The translations under genes were made by a program, and so were the position numbers. From Bryobacterales bacterium (GTDB lineage Bacteria > Acidobacteriota > Terriglobia > Bryobacterales > Bryobacteraceae), in contig JAHCHD010000039.1 in assembly GCA_026129915.1 (NCBI GenBank), positions 1-33,449 on the forward strand: a stretch of DNA of 33,449 nt, in the 5' to 3' direction. Below are positions 8,879 through 15,521 of the stretch, in pieces. The notes under the pieces are model-generated. The model was not told the DNA's origin, made no database searches, and was given only the letters and a program-made list of their open reading frames with translations. Within the stretch, counting starts at the first letter, position 1. Every line of letters begins with the position of its first letter.

Positions 8879-9589
8879 TTAGCATCCTCGCGAAAAGAAC
8901 CAGACAGACGGTTCGCCTGAGCTTCCGTGCGCAGCCACCCAACCTCGGTCGACAACTTGAGGGTCAGCGCCGGCGTCGCACATTGAGTGGTTCATCAACT
9001 CTACGTAGAACCACAGCGTCCCCTTGACACGCGTCGACCGGACTACCCGCGCTGGAGGCCTAGCGTCACCTAGACCTAATCGGGCAGCCCGTCCCGGCTT
9101 GGCCGGGAGCTCAGTAAGCTGGCCATCCCAGGCTTCGGTCATATAGGTGAGGCTGTCAACGATCAGACGCTCAAGCTGGTGAAACCTGTGGCTGTCCACT
9201 GCGCGCACCCAGGCGGACCCCTCCGCCAGGCGCACTTTATACCAATGCCCGCGTGCTTCAAGAACAACCGCAGCCGGCGCCTCGTAGGCAACCTCACTCG
9301 TTGGAAGTGGCTGCAGGGTGGCGGACGATGTGAGCCGGACGGCCACCTCCAGGCCGCTGCAGCCGCCTTCTGGCGGGAATGTCCATCCGCTAACGACTTG
9401 GATGCTGCCCACCGCCTTGCCAGTCTTGGGTGATGCGTATAGCGGCAATTCCCGCGGCGAAAACCGATCACAGGGTCCGTCGCCAAACACTTCGGGCAGT
9501 GTCAGCAGTCCAATGACACGGTCACGCGAAGGCGCCAGCGTGGCCAAACCCAACATGCCGATGATGAGGAGGACGTACCTGAAATTCAT
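8879..9589 (-). CDS. secreted hypothetical protein with SH3-like stretches
   Basis: I do not recognise a named family. Starting at ATG 9589 gives 236 residues beginning MNFRYVLLIIGMLGLATLAPS, a likely Sec signal or anchor; a longer reading to 9676 adds residues with no signal character. The mature part contains two short beta-rich modules. The first (about residues 40-75) is LPLYASPKTGKAVGSI; the second (about 100-130) ends GHWYKVRLAEGSAWVRAVD, which looks like a bacterial SH3 strand pattern (WYKV...G..WV). There are four cysteines in the mature part (in GPCDRF, GGCSGL, SMCDAG and the C-terminal RGC), compatible with two disulfides. The gene is convergent with the upstream metallohydrolase gene (16-bp gap). 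No clear Shine-Dalgarno was seen. A role in the envelope is inferred only from the signal. Confidence 0.6.
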   Translation of the reverse strand: MNFRYVLLIIGMLGLATLAPSRDRVIGLLTLPEVFGDGPCDRFSPRELPLYASPKTGKAVGSIQVVSGWTFPPEGGCSGLEVAVRLTSSATLQPLPTSEVAYEAPAAVVLEARGHWYKVRLAEGSAWVRAVDSHRFHQLERLIVDSLTYMTEAWDGQLTELPAKPGRAARLGLGDARPPARVVRSTRVKGTLWFYVELMNHSMCDAGADPQVVDRGWVAAHGSSGEPSVWFFSRGC

Positions 9590-9804
9590 GCAAGTGTCAC
9601 CGTTGGCGCCGCACATCTCGTGGGCCAGGGGAAGACAAAGTGGACAGTGACGATATGGGAGCCACCACCATGACATTCAGTCTACCCCCTGTGCTGCGCC
9701 TCCGGCTTCATTGAACTGAGAGCGACTCTCCAACTGAAGATCAATAGGATTGCTGATGATCGATTCTGTGTTCGGAGTGCGCGTGGTCCAAATAGTAAAG
9801 ACTA
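9590..9804. other. intergenic stretch without a recognised gene
   Basis: The 421-bp divergent gap from 9590 to 10010 has no convincing protein gene longer than the mini-ORF at 9849. In this first half I see no RNA gene, repeat or strong promoter; the minus-strand gene's own promoter should lie here but was not identified. The second half carries the exporter's promoter and leader. Confidence 0.6.
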
Positions 9805-9833
9805 TTGGCAATTCCGCCGATGGCTGTTACACT
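9805..9833 (+). promoter_or_regulatory. sigma-70-type extended -10 promoter of the MATE gene
   Basis: TTGGCA (9805-9810) is separated by exactly 17 bp from TACACT (9828-9833), which is preceded by TGT (9825-9827) as an extended -10. The predicted start near 9840 gives the exporter gene a leader of about 170 nt. Confidence 0.6.
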
Positions 9834-9848
9834 CAAGCAGGAACGCCA

Positions 9849-9887
9849 ATGAAAATTCTCCGCACACGCGCAGTGATCGTTCGCTAG
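9849..9887 (+). CDS. candidate 12-residue leader peptide upstream of the MATE exporter
   Basis: ATG at 9849 follows AGGAA (9839-9843) by five bases and opens a 12-codon frame, MKILRTRAVIVR, ending in TAG at 9885. It lies at the very 5' end of the predicted exporter transcript and is followed by hairpins (see 9950-9981). Short arginine- and valine-rich leader peptides precede several antibiotic-resistance genes, where a stalled ribosome alters downstream folding; that role here is inference. It could also be a chance ORF. Confidence 0.35.
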   Translation: MKILRTRAVIVR

Positions 9888-9949
9888 GTTCCCCTCGCTT
9901 CACCAGGCCGTTTGTCCGCCAAGTATAGAGCGGCACACATAGGCTGGCC

Positions 9950-9981
9950 GCGAGCAGGAACCGTGCTCGCACTCTTCCCCC
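9950..9981 (+). promoter_or_regulatory. hairpin plus pyrimidine tract in the exporter leader, candidate attenuator
   Basis: GCGAGCA (9950-9956) and TGCTCGC (9964-9970) form a perfect 7-bp stem with a 7-nt loop, followed by a pyrimidine-rich run with CCCCCTTTT. A second possible stem, TGTCCGC with GCGG and ACA (about 9923-9946), lies just upstream. The arrangement resembles a weak terminator between a mini-ORF and the real gene. The T-run is interrupted, so termination strength is doubtful. Confidence 0.4.
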
Positions 9982-10010
9982 TTTTCGTTACATCCTGAGG
10001 AGATTTGTGT

Positions 10011-11435
10011 ATGCAATCGCATGCGGCTACGGCGGAGCCTATTCCGCCGCCACCTTCGCTTTGGCGCACCGTGCGGGACGCGGTGCGCGGGGTGGAGTTC
10101 GATTACACGGCAATCAACCTGAATCGCTCAATATTGCTGCTGGCTATACCCATGGTGCTGGAGATGGCCATGGAAAGCGTGTTTGCTGTGGTGGACGTGT
10201 TCTTCGTGTCGCGACTTGGCGCGGATGCAGTGGCCACCGTTGGCATCACCGAATCGCTGATTACGCTTGTCTTCGCAGTGGCGCTGGGATTAAGCATGGC
10301 CACCACGGCCATGGTGGCCCGGCGAATTGGCGAAGGTGACAGGGAGGCCGCATGCGTTGCCGCGATGCAGGCCATCTGGATTGGCGTTTTCTTCTCGCTG
10401 CTTATTGGCGTGACCGGCTTCGCACTGGCACCGGACATGCTGCGCTGGATGGGTGCGGAAGCGGGGCTGTTGGAAACCGGCAGCGGATATGCCCGGGTGT
10501 TGCTGGGCGGCTGCGGCACTGTGCTGATGCTGTTTCTGATTAACGCCATCTTTCGCGGTGCGGGCAACGCCGCCATCGCGATGCGCGTGCTTTGGATTGC
10601 CAACGGCATCAACCTGGTGCTGGACCCCTGCCTGATTTTCGGGCTGGGACCGTTTCCCGAAATGGGGGTGACCGGCGCAGCGGTGGCCACCACCATTGGC
10701 CGCGGCGTCGGGGTAGCCGTACAATTGTGGGCTCTGTTCTATGGGCGGGGTCGGATTGCCCTGGCGCGGCGTCATTTGGCGCCTCACTTGGATATCGTTG
10801 GCCGGTTGCTGCGGGTGGCGTCTGGAGGGACGATGCAACATCTGGTTGCGACAGCAAGCTGGGTGGCCATGGTGCGCATCATTGCGATCTTCGGCAGTCC
10901 AGCACTGGCGGGATACACGATTGCCATCCGGGTGATCGTGTTCGCAATTCTGCCTTCCTGGGGCTTAAGCAACGCGGCAGCGACGCTGGTAGGGCAAAAC
11001 CTGGGCGCGGGAAAGCCGGAGCGTGCCGAAAAGAGCGTTTGGCTGAGCGGCCTTTACAACATGCTGTTTTTGGGGCTACTCAGCCTGGTGTTCATCTTCG
11101 CACCGGGACAAGTAGTGGGGCTGTTCACCAGCGATGCGGAAGTGCTGCGCGTGGGGGCAAGCTGCCTGAGAATCATCGCCTACGGGTACGTCGCGTACGC
11201 CTATGGGATGGTGATGGTGCAAGCATTCAACGGCGCGGGCGACACACTCACGCCCACCATAATCAATTTGGGATGTTATTGGCTATTCCAGATTCCACTG
11301 GGATACGCACTGGCAGTGCACTGGCAGTTTGCGGACAATGGTGTCCCGTGGGCGATTCTGGCCGCGGAAACAGTAATGACGGGCATTGCCATTCTCCTTT
11401 TCCGCAGGGGCAAGTGGAAGCTACAAGCAATCTGA
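10011..11435 (+). CDS. MATE family efflux transporter
   Basis: Inner-membrane exporter of the multidrug and toxic compound extrusion family, moving cationic or aromatic compounds out of the cell in exchange for Na+ or H+. The 474 residues include about 12 hydrophobic segments in two six-helix halves. The first half starts LNRSILLLAIPMVLEMAMESVFAVVD, with SRLGADAVATVGI after it, and the second half repeats the plan after HLAPHLDIVGRLLRVASGG. NAAATLVGQNLGAGKPERAEKSV is the typical cytoplasmic loop motif of the second half. The ATG at 10011 is set by GAGGAG eight bases upstream; a TTG at 10005 is not needed. The gene has a long leader with a good promoter, a mini-ORF and hairpins, suggesting inducible expression. 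It ends in a hairpin shared with the convergent phosphatase gene. The exact substrate is unknown; NorM- and DinF-like subgroups were not separated. Confidence 0.92.
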   Translation: MQSHAATAEPIPPPPSLWRTVRDAVRGVEFDYTAINLNRSILLLAIPMVLEMAMESVFAVVDVFFVSRLGADAVATVGITESLITLVFAVALGLSMATTAMVARRIGEGDREAACVAAMQAIWIGVFFSLLIGVTGFALAPDMLRWMGAEAGLLETGSGYARVLLGGCGTVLMLFLINAIFRGAGNAAIAMRVLWIANGINLVLDPCLIFGLGPFPEMGVTGAAVATTIGRGVGVAVQLWALFYGRGRIALARRHLAPHLDIVGRLLRVASGGTMQHLVATASWVAMVRIIAIFGSPALAGYTIAIRVIVFAILPSWGLSNAAATLVGQNLGAGKPERAEKSVWLSGLYNMLFLGLLSLVFIFAPGQVVGLFTSDAEVLRVGASCLRIIAYGYVAYAYGMVMVQAFNGAGDTLTPTIINLGCYWLFQIPLGYALAVHWQFADNGVPWAILAAETVMTGIAILLFRRGKWKLQAI

Positions 11436-11459
11436 GAAGGGGGCACCGTTGCCCCCTTC
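11436..11459. terminator. 10-bp hairpin filling the gap between two convergent genes
   Basis: GAAGGGGGCA (11436-11445) pairs perfectly with TGCCCCCTTC (11450-11459) around a 4-nt loop. It starts right after the TGA of the exporter gene and ends one base before the stop of the phosphatase gene on the other strand, so it can serve both. There is no long T-run on either side. Confidence 0.6.
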
Positions 11460-11460
11460 C

Positions 11461-12774
11461 CTATTCCTGCGAATCCGGGTTACCTCGCATGGGCGTGTTC
11501 GGCACCTTGTTAACGAGGCGGCTCGCCTTCCCCTGCTCCTTCACAAGTTCAAAGGCATCGTACAGGATGCCCCTCGCGGTGCGGCTCTCGTAGCTCAACT
11601 TGTTGCCATCGATCCGGATCACCTGGTAGAGCTGGGTGCGAGCAGCGCCGCGCTCCATCCAATCCTGCTTTTCGAGGCCATACATCTTCGGGCCGGACAC
11701 TGAGACCACATAAACCGTGCCGCTTTCCGCGCGAACGTTGTTGCCACTGACGAGATTGCTGCGGCCGTATGTATGGTCATGTCCGGTGAGCACCATGTCC
11801 ACTTTGTACTTATCGAAGATCGGCTTCCACAACTCGCGCAGTTCTTTATTGTCGCGACCCCGGGAAGCTGAGAACACAGGGTGATGAAAGGTAATCACGG
11901 TCCAGGGATTAGGGTTGTTCGCAAGCACTGTTTCCAGCCACTCTGCCTGCTCCTTGTGCATGGTGTTGGAGTTTAGCCCGATCACACGCAAGCCCTGGAT
12001 GTCGGAGTAGTAGCAGGTTTCTTCAAGCCCAGATGGTCCGTTTTCCGGAAGCGCAAACTGCGGCCGCCAGTGGGTGGATACTTCCCGGTCGCCGGTGGGT
12101 CCGCGTCCGTACTCGTGGTTTCCAGGCACGGCCACAATCGGCACTTTCGAGTTAATCCATCCGGCGCCATAGAACCACTCTCCCCAGTCAGCATCGCGTT
12201 CGCGGCGGTTGATGAGGTCACCCGCATGGAGAATAAAGCGGGTATCCGGCGCGGTGGAGTAAGCAACCCGGATTACCCGGCTCCACATGGAGTAGAGATT
12301 GTTCTGGGCATCGCCCACGTAGATGAATGTAAGAGGATCGCGCCCCGCAGCAGCTGTGCGGAACTGGTTCCACTCGCTCCAGTTCTTGCCGTCGCCCACA
12401 CGATACGTGTAAAGCGTGTCGGGCTTTAATCCCGTGAACCTTGCGGTGTGGAAAAGTGCTTCGTTGATATCGGTTTTCAGTGCCTGAGATGTCGCATTCA
12501 ATTTACGGGCATTCTTGGGGAAATCCGGACCGTCCTCAGCCTCGGCAATTTCCGCCTTGGAGCCGGTAACATTGGTGCTGGTTCGCCAGTTCACCGACAT
12601 GGTGGTGGAGGGATCCGGAGTAATCCCCAAGATCACGCGGTCTGGCAGCGGTGTGGGAGCGTGCCAGGCGTTTTCGTCACTGGCCTGAGACCATGCAGCG
12701 GGAGTGAACACCACCAGAAACAGCGCGGCGAACATTGCGAAAGCGAGGAAATCAGGAGAGGGGCTACGCGACAT
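11461..12774 (-). CDS. secreted purple-acid-phosphatase-like metallophosphoesterase
   Basis: Predicted periplasmic phosphatase with a dinuclear metal site. A Sec signal covers roughly residues 1-30 (ending AAWS-Q). Residues about 45-140 form an N-terminal fibronectin-III-like domain (VILGITPDPSTTMSVNWRT ... TLYTYRVGDG) that precedes the catalytic domain in this family. The metal motifs follow in order: FIYVGDAQ, HAGDLINR, VPGNHEYG, TFHHPVF and TGHDHTYGRS. In true purple enzymes the second motif is GDxxY, with Tyr binding the ferric ion; here an Asn follows (GDLIN), so the enzyme may lack the purple colour and use other metals. The ATG at 12774 has GGAG eight bases upstream. It is divergent from queD and convergent with the exporter. 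Phosphate scavenging is the likely role; the substrate is unknown. Confidence 0.85.
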   Translation of the reverse strand: MSRSPSPDFLAFAMFAALFLVVFTPAAWSQASDENAWHAPTPLPDRVILGITPDPSTTMSVNWRTSTNVTGSKAEIAEAEDGPDFPKNARKLNATSQALKTDINEALFHTARFTGLKPDTLYTYRVGDGKNWSEWNQFRTAAAGRDPLTFIYVGDAQNNLYSMWSRVIRVAYSTAPDTRFILHAGDLINRRERDADWGEWFYGAGWINSKVPIVAVPGNHEYGRGPTGDREVSTHWRPQFALPENGPSGLEETCYYSDIQGLRVIGLNSNTMHKEQAEWLETVLANNPNPWTVITFHHPVFSASRGRDNKELRELWKPIFDKYKVDMVLTGHDHTYGRSNLVSGNNVRAESGTVYVVSVSGPKMYGLEKQDWMERGAARTQLYQVIRIDGNKLSYESRTARGILYDAFELVKEQGKASRLVNKVPNTPMRGNPDSQE

Positions 12775-12861
12775 CAAGGGTACTCCAGGTGGCTGAGAAG
12801 CGAGACCTCTTTAGGGTATCGCAGAAAGACATTACAGGTTAGTAAATCGGAAGCATCCTCC

Positions 12862-12948
12862 ATGAATGAGAAAGCAGTGAAACAATGGAAGATTGGGCTG
12901 CAAAGCAGCCTTGACTGGCATGGAAATCTTCAAGGAATTTACCATTGA
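12862..12948 (+). CDS. candidate 28-residue upstream ORF overlapping queD
   Basis: ATG 12862 has GGAAG (12849-12853) eight bases upstream, the best ribosome site in this gap. It encodes [20 protein letters not shown] and eight more residues, ending at TGA 12946-12948. The frame differs from queD and runs 29 bp past the queD start at 12920. No homologue is known to me. It may be a real small protein, a device that opens the hairpin at 12896-12910 for queD translation, or chance. Confidence 0.3.
   Translation: MNEKAVKQWKIGLQSSLDWHGNLQGIYH
12896..12910 (+). promoter_or_regulatory. hairpin just upstream of the queD start
   Basis: GGCTGC-AAA-GCAGCC is a perfect 6-bp stem with a 3-nt loop, ending nine bases before the queD ATG, where a Shine-Dalgarno would normally sit. 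No alternative ribosome site for queD is visible, so this structure may affect its translation. Confidence 0.4.
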
Positions 12949-13276
12949 GGCCGCGCACCGGCTACCGAATGTCCCGGAGGGCCACAAGTGTGCCCGGCTG
13001 CATGGACATTCGTTTCGCATCCGCATTCATGTGGAAGGCCCCGTGGACAATCGCCTGGGCTGGGTAATGGATTTCGCGGACATCAAACGCGCCTGTAAGC
13101 CTATCGAAGATGCACTGGACCATCGCTACTTGAATGAGATCCCGGGCCTCGAGAACCCCACCAGTGAGAATCTCGCGCGCTGGGTATGGCAGCACCTGCA
13201 GCCGACGCTACCAGGGCTGAGCCGCATCCAGGTAATGGAAACATGCACGAGCGGCTGCGAATACCGGGGCGATTGA
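12920..13276 (+). CDS. queD: 6-carboxy-5,6,7,8-tetrahydropterin synthase
   Basis: Converts 7,8-dihydroneopterin triphosphate to 6-carboxytetrahydropterin, an early step of queuosine (7-deazaguanine) synthesis in the cytoplasm. The 118 residues align by memory almost throughout with the Escherichia coli enzyme: [21 protein letters not shown], the HGHSF block, [20 protein letters not shown] and [11 protein letters not shown]. The zinc ligands are His13, His28 and His30. Cys24 in the CxxxHGH motif is the catalytic cysteine, and Glu107 lies in the C-terminal motif. The ATG at 12920 is chosen because it starts exactly where the family starts; no ribosome site precedes it, and a hairpin and an overlapping mini-ORF lie there instead. 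The other queuosine genes (queC, queE, queF) are not in this window. The kinase gene follows 25 bp later. Confidence 0.93.
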   Translation: MEIFKEFTIEAAHRLPNVPEGHKCARLHGHSFRIRIHVEGPVDNRLGWVMDFADIKRACKPIEDALDHRYLNEIPGLENPTSENLARWVWQHLQPTLPGLSRIQVMETCTSGCEYRGD

Positions 13277-13301
13277 GGGCAGTTGCTGGAGACGACAACC
13301 A

Positions 13302-14243
13302 ATGGCATATTTCCTGGGCGTGGACGGCGGACAATCGAGTACCACGGCACTGATCGCCGATGAGAGCGGGCAGGTGCTGGGGCGCGGTGTGGGCGGCCCC
13401 TGCAATCATGTGGGGAAGGCAGAGGGACGGGCGCGCTTCGAAGGCGCGATTGACCAATGCCTGGGCGATGCCTGCGCGGCGGCGGGACTTTCGCGCGAAT
13501 CGCTCCACTTTGCTGCCGTCTGCATGGGCTTTAGCGGCGGCGCGGAAGATAAAGAAGACTACCTGCGGGCGGCCGTAACCGCGGAACACTACGTGCTAAC
13601 TACCGACGCCTGGATTGCCCTGGCCGGAGCCACGGGAGGTGCACCGGGAGTAATGACGATTGCCGGTACGGGTTCCATTGCGTTGGGCCGCAATGCCGAT
13701 GGCCTCACGCAGCGCGTGGGCGGCTGGGGCTACGTTTACGGCGACGAAGGCAGCGGCTTCGACATCACACGGCAGGCGATGCGCGCCGCACTGCGACAGG
13801 CAGAAGGCTGGGGGCCCGCCACGCGCCTGCATGATTTGCTGTTGGAAGCCGAGAAGGCGCCGGACGCCAACACCTTGATGCACTGGTTCTATACCGACGC
13901 ATACCCGCGAGTACGCGTGGCTCGCTTGTCCCGGCTGGTGGACGAGGCCGCGCGCGACGGCGACACTGTGGCGCTCGAAATTCTGCACAACGCCGCACAA
14001 CAACTGGCGACGATGGCCTCTGTGGTGCGGGAACGGCTGTTCGCACCCGAGGAGCCCGCGATTATTTCCTACGTGGGCGGAGTGTTCCAAAGCGAGATTG
14101 TGCGGGAACGCTACCGCATGCTAGTGACTTTGGAGGATGGCAACTGCTGCGTGGCGCCAATTCACGGACCAGCCGAGGGCGCATTGCTTGAAGCATTCCG
14201 AGCATGCGGCATAAGGGTTTCGCTGCGCGAGGCCGCCAGCTAA
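13302..14243 (+). CDS. BadF/BadG/BcrA/BcrD-type ATPase, probable N-acetylglucosamine kinase
   Basis: Cytoplasmic sugar kinase of the ASKHA fold, best read as a GlcNAc kinase that phosphorylates N-acetylglucosamine salvaged from glycans or cell wall. Phosphate-1 loop: YFLGVDGGQSSTTALIADE (residues 3-21). Connect-1 region: VCMGFSGGAEDKEDY. Phosphate-2 loop: VMTIAGTGSIALGRNADG. These are followed by GGWGYVYGDEGSGFDITRQAMRA, which is diagnostic of the NAGK/BadF group. The adenosine motif is IISYVGGVFQS near residue 255. The 313 residues match single-domain NAGK proteins and not the longer iron-sulfur BadF activases; the CxG cluster-binding cysteines are missing. It follows queD by 25 bp, probably on the same mRNA, though with no obvious metabolic link. 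In a glycan-degrading locus it gives an entry for amino sugars. Substrate is inferred. Confidence 0.82.
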   Translation: MAYFLGVDGGQSSTTALIADESGQVLGRGVGGPCNHVGKAEGRARFEGAIDQCLGDACAAAGLSRESLHFAAVCMGFSGGAEDKEDYLRAAVTAEHYVLTTDAWIALAGATGGAPGVMTIAGTGSIALGRNADGLTQRVGGWGYVYGDEGSGFDITRQAMRAALRQAEGWGPATRLHDLLLEAEKAPDANTLMHWFYTDAYPRVRVARLSRLVDEAARDGDTVALEILHNAAQQLATMASVVRERLFAPEEPAIISYVGGVFQSEIVRERYRMLVTLEDGNCCVAPIHGPAEGALLEAFRACGIRVSLREAAS

Positions 14244-14295
14244 GGCCATCGTGTAACCCCGCACCGGACGGGCAAAGAGACCGCCGCCGGGCGCG

Positions 14296-14304
14296 TGATA
14301 GCAT
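14296..14304 (+). promoter_or_regulatory. extended -10 element ahead of pgk
   Basis: TGATAGCAT (extended -10 TGn plus TAGCAT at 14299-14304) lies in the 92-bp gap before pgk, with no matching -35. The predicted leader is about 25 nt and includes AAGGAA (14325-14330), five bases before the ATG. Confidence 0.4.
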
Positions 14305-14335
14305 CATAGTTTCAACTCCGATTTAAGGAATACTT

Positions 14336-15505
14336 ATGCCAAAACTGTCTATTCGCGATCTCGACCTCAAGGGAAAAGTACTGTTCATGCGTGTGGATTT
14401 CAACGTCCCGCTGACGGAAGATGGCCAATCCATCACTTCCGACAAGCGCATTAGGGCTTCCCTTCCCTCAATTGAATACGCCCTGGAGCAGGGCGCCGGT
14501 TTGATTCTGGCGAGCCATCTTGGCCGACCGAAGGGCAAGCCCGTGCCTACCATGAGCCTGAAGCCCGCCGCCGCACGCTTGGCTGAATTGATTGGGCGCG
14601 AGGTGAAGATGGCGCCGGATTGCGTGGGCGCTGAAGTGGAAGCAATGAAGCCGGCCCCGGGCGAAGTGCTGCTGCTCGAAAACCTGCGCTTCCATGCCGA
14701 GGAAGAAAAGAACGACCCTGAGTTCGCCAAGAAGCTGGCCGCACTTTGTGACGTGTATGTGAACGACGCGTTTGGCAGCGCCCACCGCGCGCATGCCTCC
14801 ACGGAGGGCATCACGAAGTTTGTGGGGAAGAGCGCTTCCGGACTGCTGATGCAGAAGGAACTTGAGTATCTGGAGATGGCCACCAAGACCCCGCCCCGGC
14901 CGGCGGTGGCAATCCTGGGTGGCGCCAAGGTATCCGACAAGATTGAGGTGATCCAGAACCTCGCCAAGATCGTGGACAAGCTGATGATTGGCGGCGCGAT
15001 GGCCTATACCTTCTCAAAGGCTAAGGGCGAGCCCACAGGCAAGAGCCTGGTGGAAGACGACAAGGTGGATCTGGCGAAGAGCCTGATGGAGGAGTTCGGC
15101 AGCAAGCTGATGCTGCCTGTGGACCACGTGGTTTCCGCGGAGTTTCGCGAGGGCGCGCCGTTCGAAATTGTCGAGCAGATCCCCGATGGCGTGATGGGCC
15201 TGGACATCGGGCCGAAGACCGTGGAAGCTTACTGCGCTGTCATCGCTGCCGCGAAACTGGTGATTTGGAACGGACCGATGGGTGTGTTTGAGAAGCCACC
15301 ATTTGACAAGGGAACCATGGCGCTTGCGAATGCTGTGGCTACGTCCGAGGCGGTCTCCATTGTGGGCGGGGGTGACTCGGAAAAAGCCATCAAGACTTCC
15401 GGTCTTGGCAGCAAGATCAGCCATATTTCTACCGGCGGCGGCGCGACGCTTGAGTACCTTAGTGGCATTGAACTGCCAGGCGTAGCAGCGCTGAACGAAG
15501 CCTGA
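14336..15505 (+). CDS. pgk: phosphoglycerate kinase
   Basis: Transfers phosphate between 1,3-bisphosphoglycerate and ADP, making ATP in glycolysis; cytoplasmic monomer. The N-terminal, substrate-binding half has MRVDFNVPL (signature, substrate Asp and Asn), [27 protein letters not shown] and [18 protein letters not shown]. The C-terminal, nucleotide-binding half has [34 protein letters not shown] and [12 protein letters not shown]. The 389 residues match the family (about 390-400). ATG 14336 is supported by AAGGAA five bases upstream. The usual partner gap (glyceraldehyde-3-phosphate dehydrogenase) is not adjacent. It is convergent with the flavoprotein gene, with only 16 bp between stops and no visible terminator hairpin, so read-through into antisense is possible. 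Confidence 0.98.
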   Translation: MPKLSIRDLDLKGKVLFMRVDFNVPLTEDGQSITSDKRIRASLPSIEYALEQGAGLILASHLGRPKGKPVPTMSLKPAAARLAELIGREVKMAPDCVGAEVEAMKPAPGEVLLLENLRFHAEEEKNDPEFAKKLAALCDVYVNDAFGSAHRAHASTEGITKFVGKSASGLLMQKELEYLEMATKTPPRPAVAILGGAKVSDKIEVIQNLAKIVDKLMIGGAMAYTFSKAKGEPTGKSLVEDDKVDLAKSLMEEFGSKLMLPVDHVVSAEFREGAPFEIVEQIPDGVMGLDIGPKTVEAYCAVIAAAKLVIWNGPMGVFEKPPFDKGTMALANAVATSEAVSIVGGGDSEKAIKTSGLGSKISHISTGGGATLEYLSGIELPGVAALNEA

Positions 15506-15521
15506 TCAGACGGTTCGGATA

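Noticed and set aside
10592..11593. 333-codon frame overlapping the MATE gene
   Set aside because: It is in another frame of a clear transporter gene, lacks membrane segments and has no family features.
12778..12919. preQ1 riboswitch ahead of queD
   Set aside because: No short H-type pseudoknot pattern with the A-rich tail was found; only a simple hairpin and a mini-ORF are seen.
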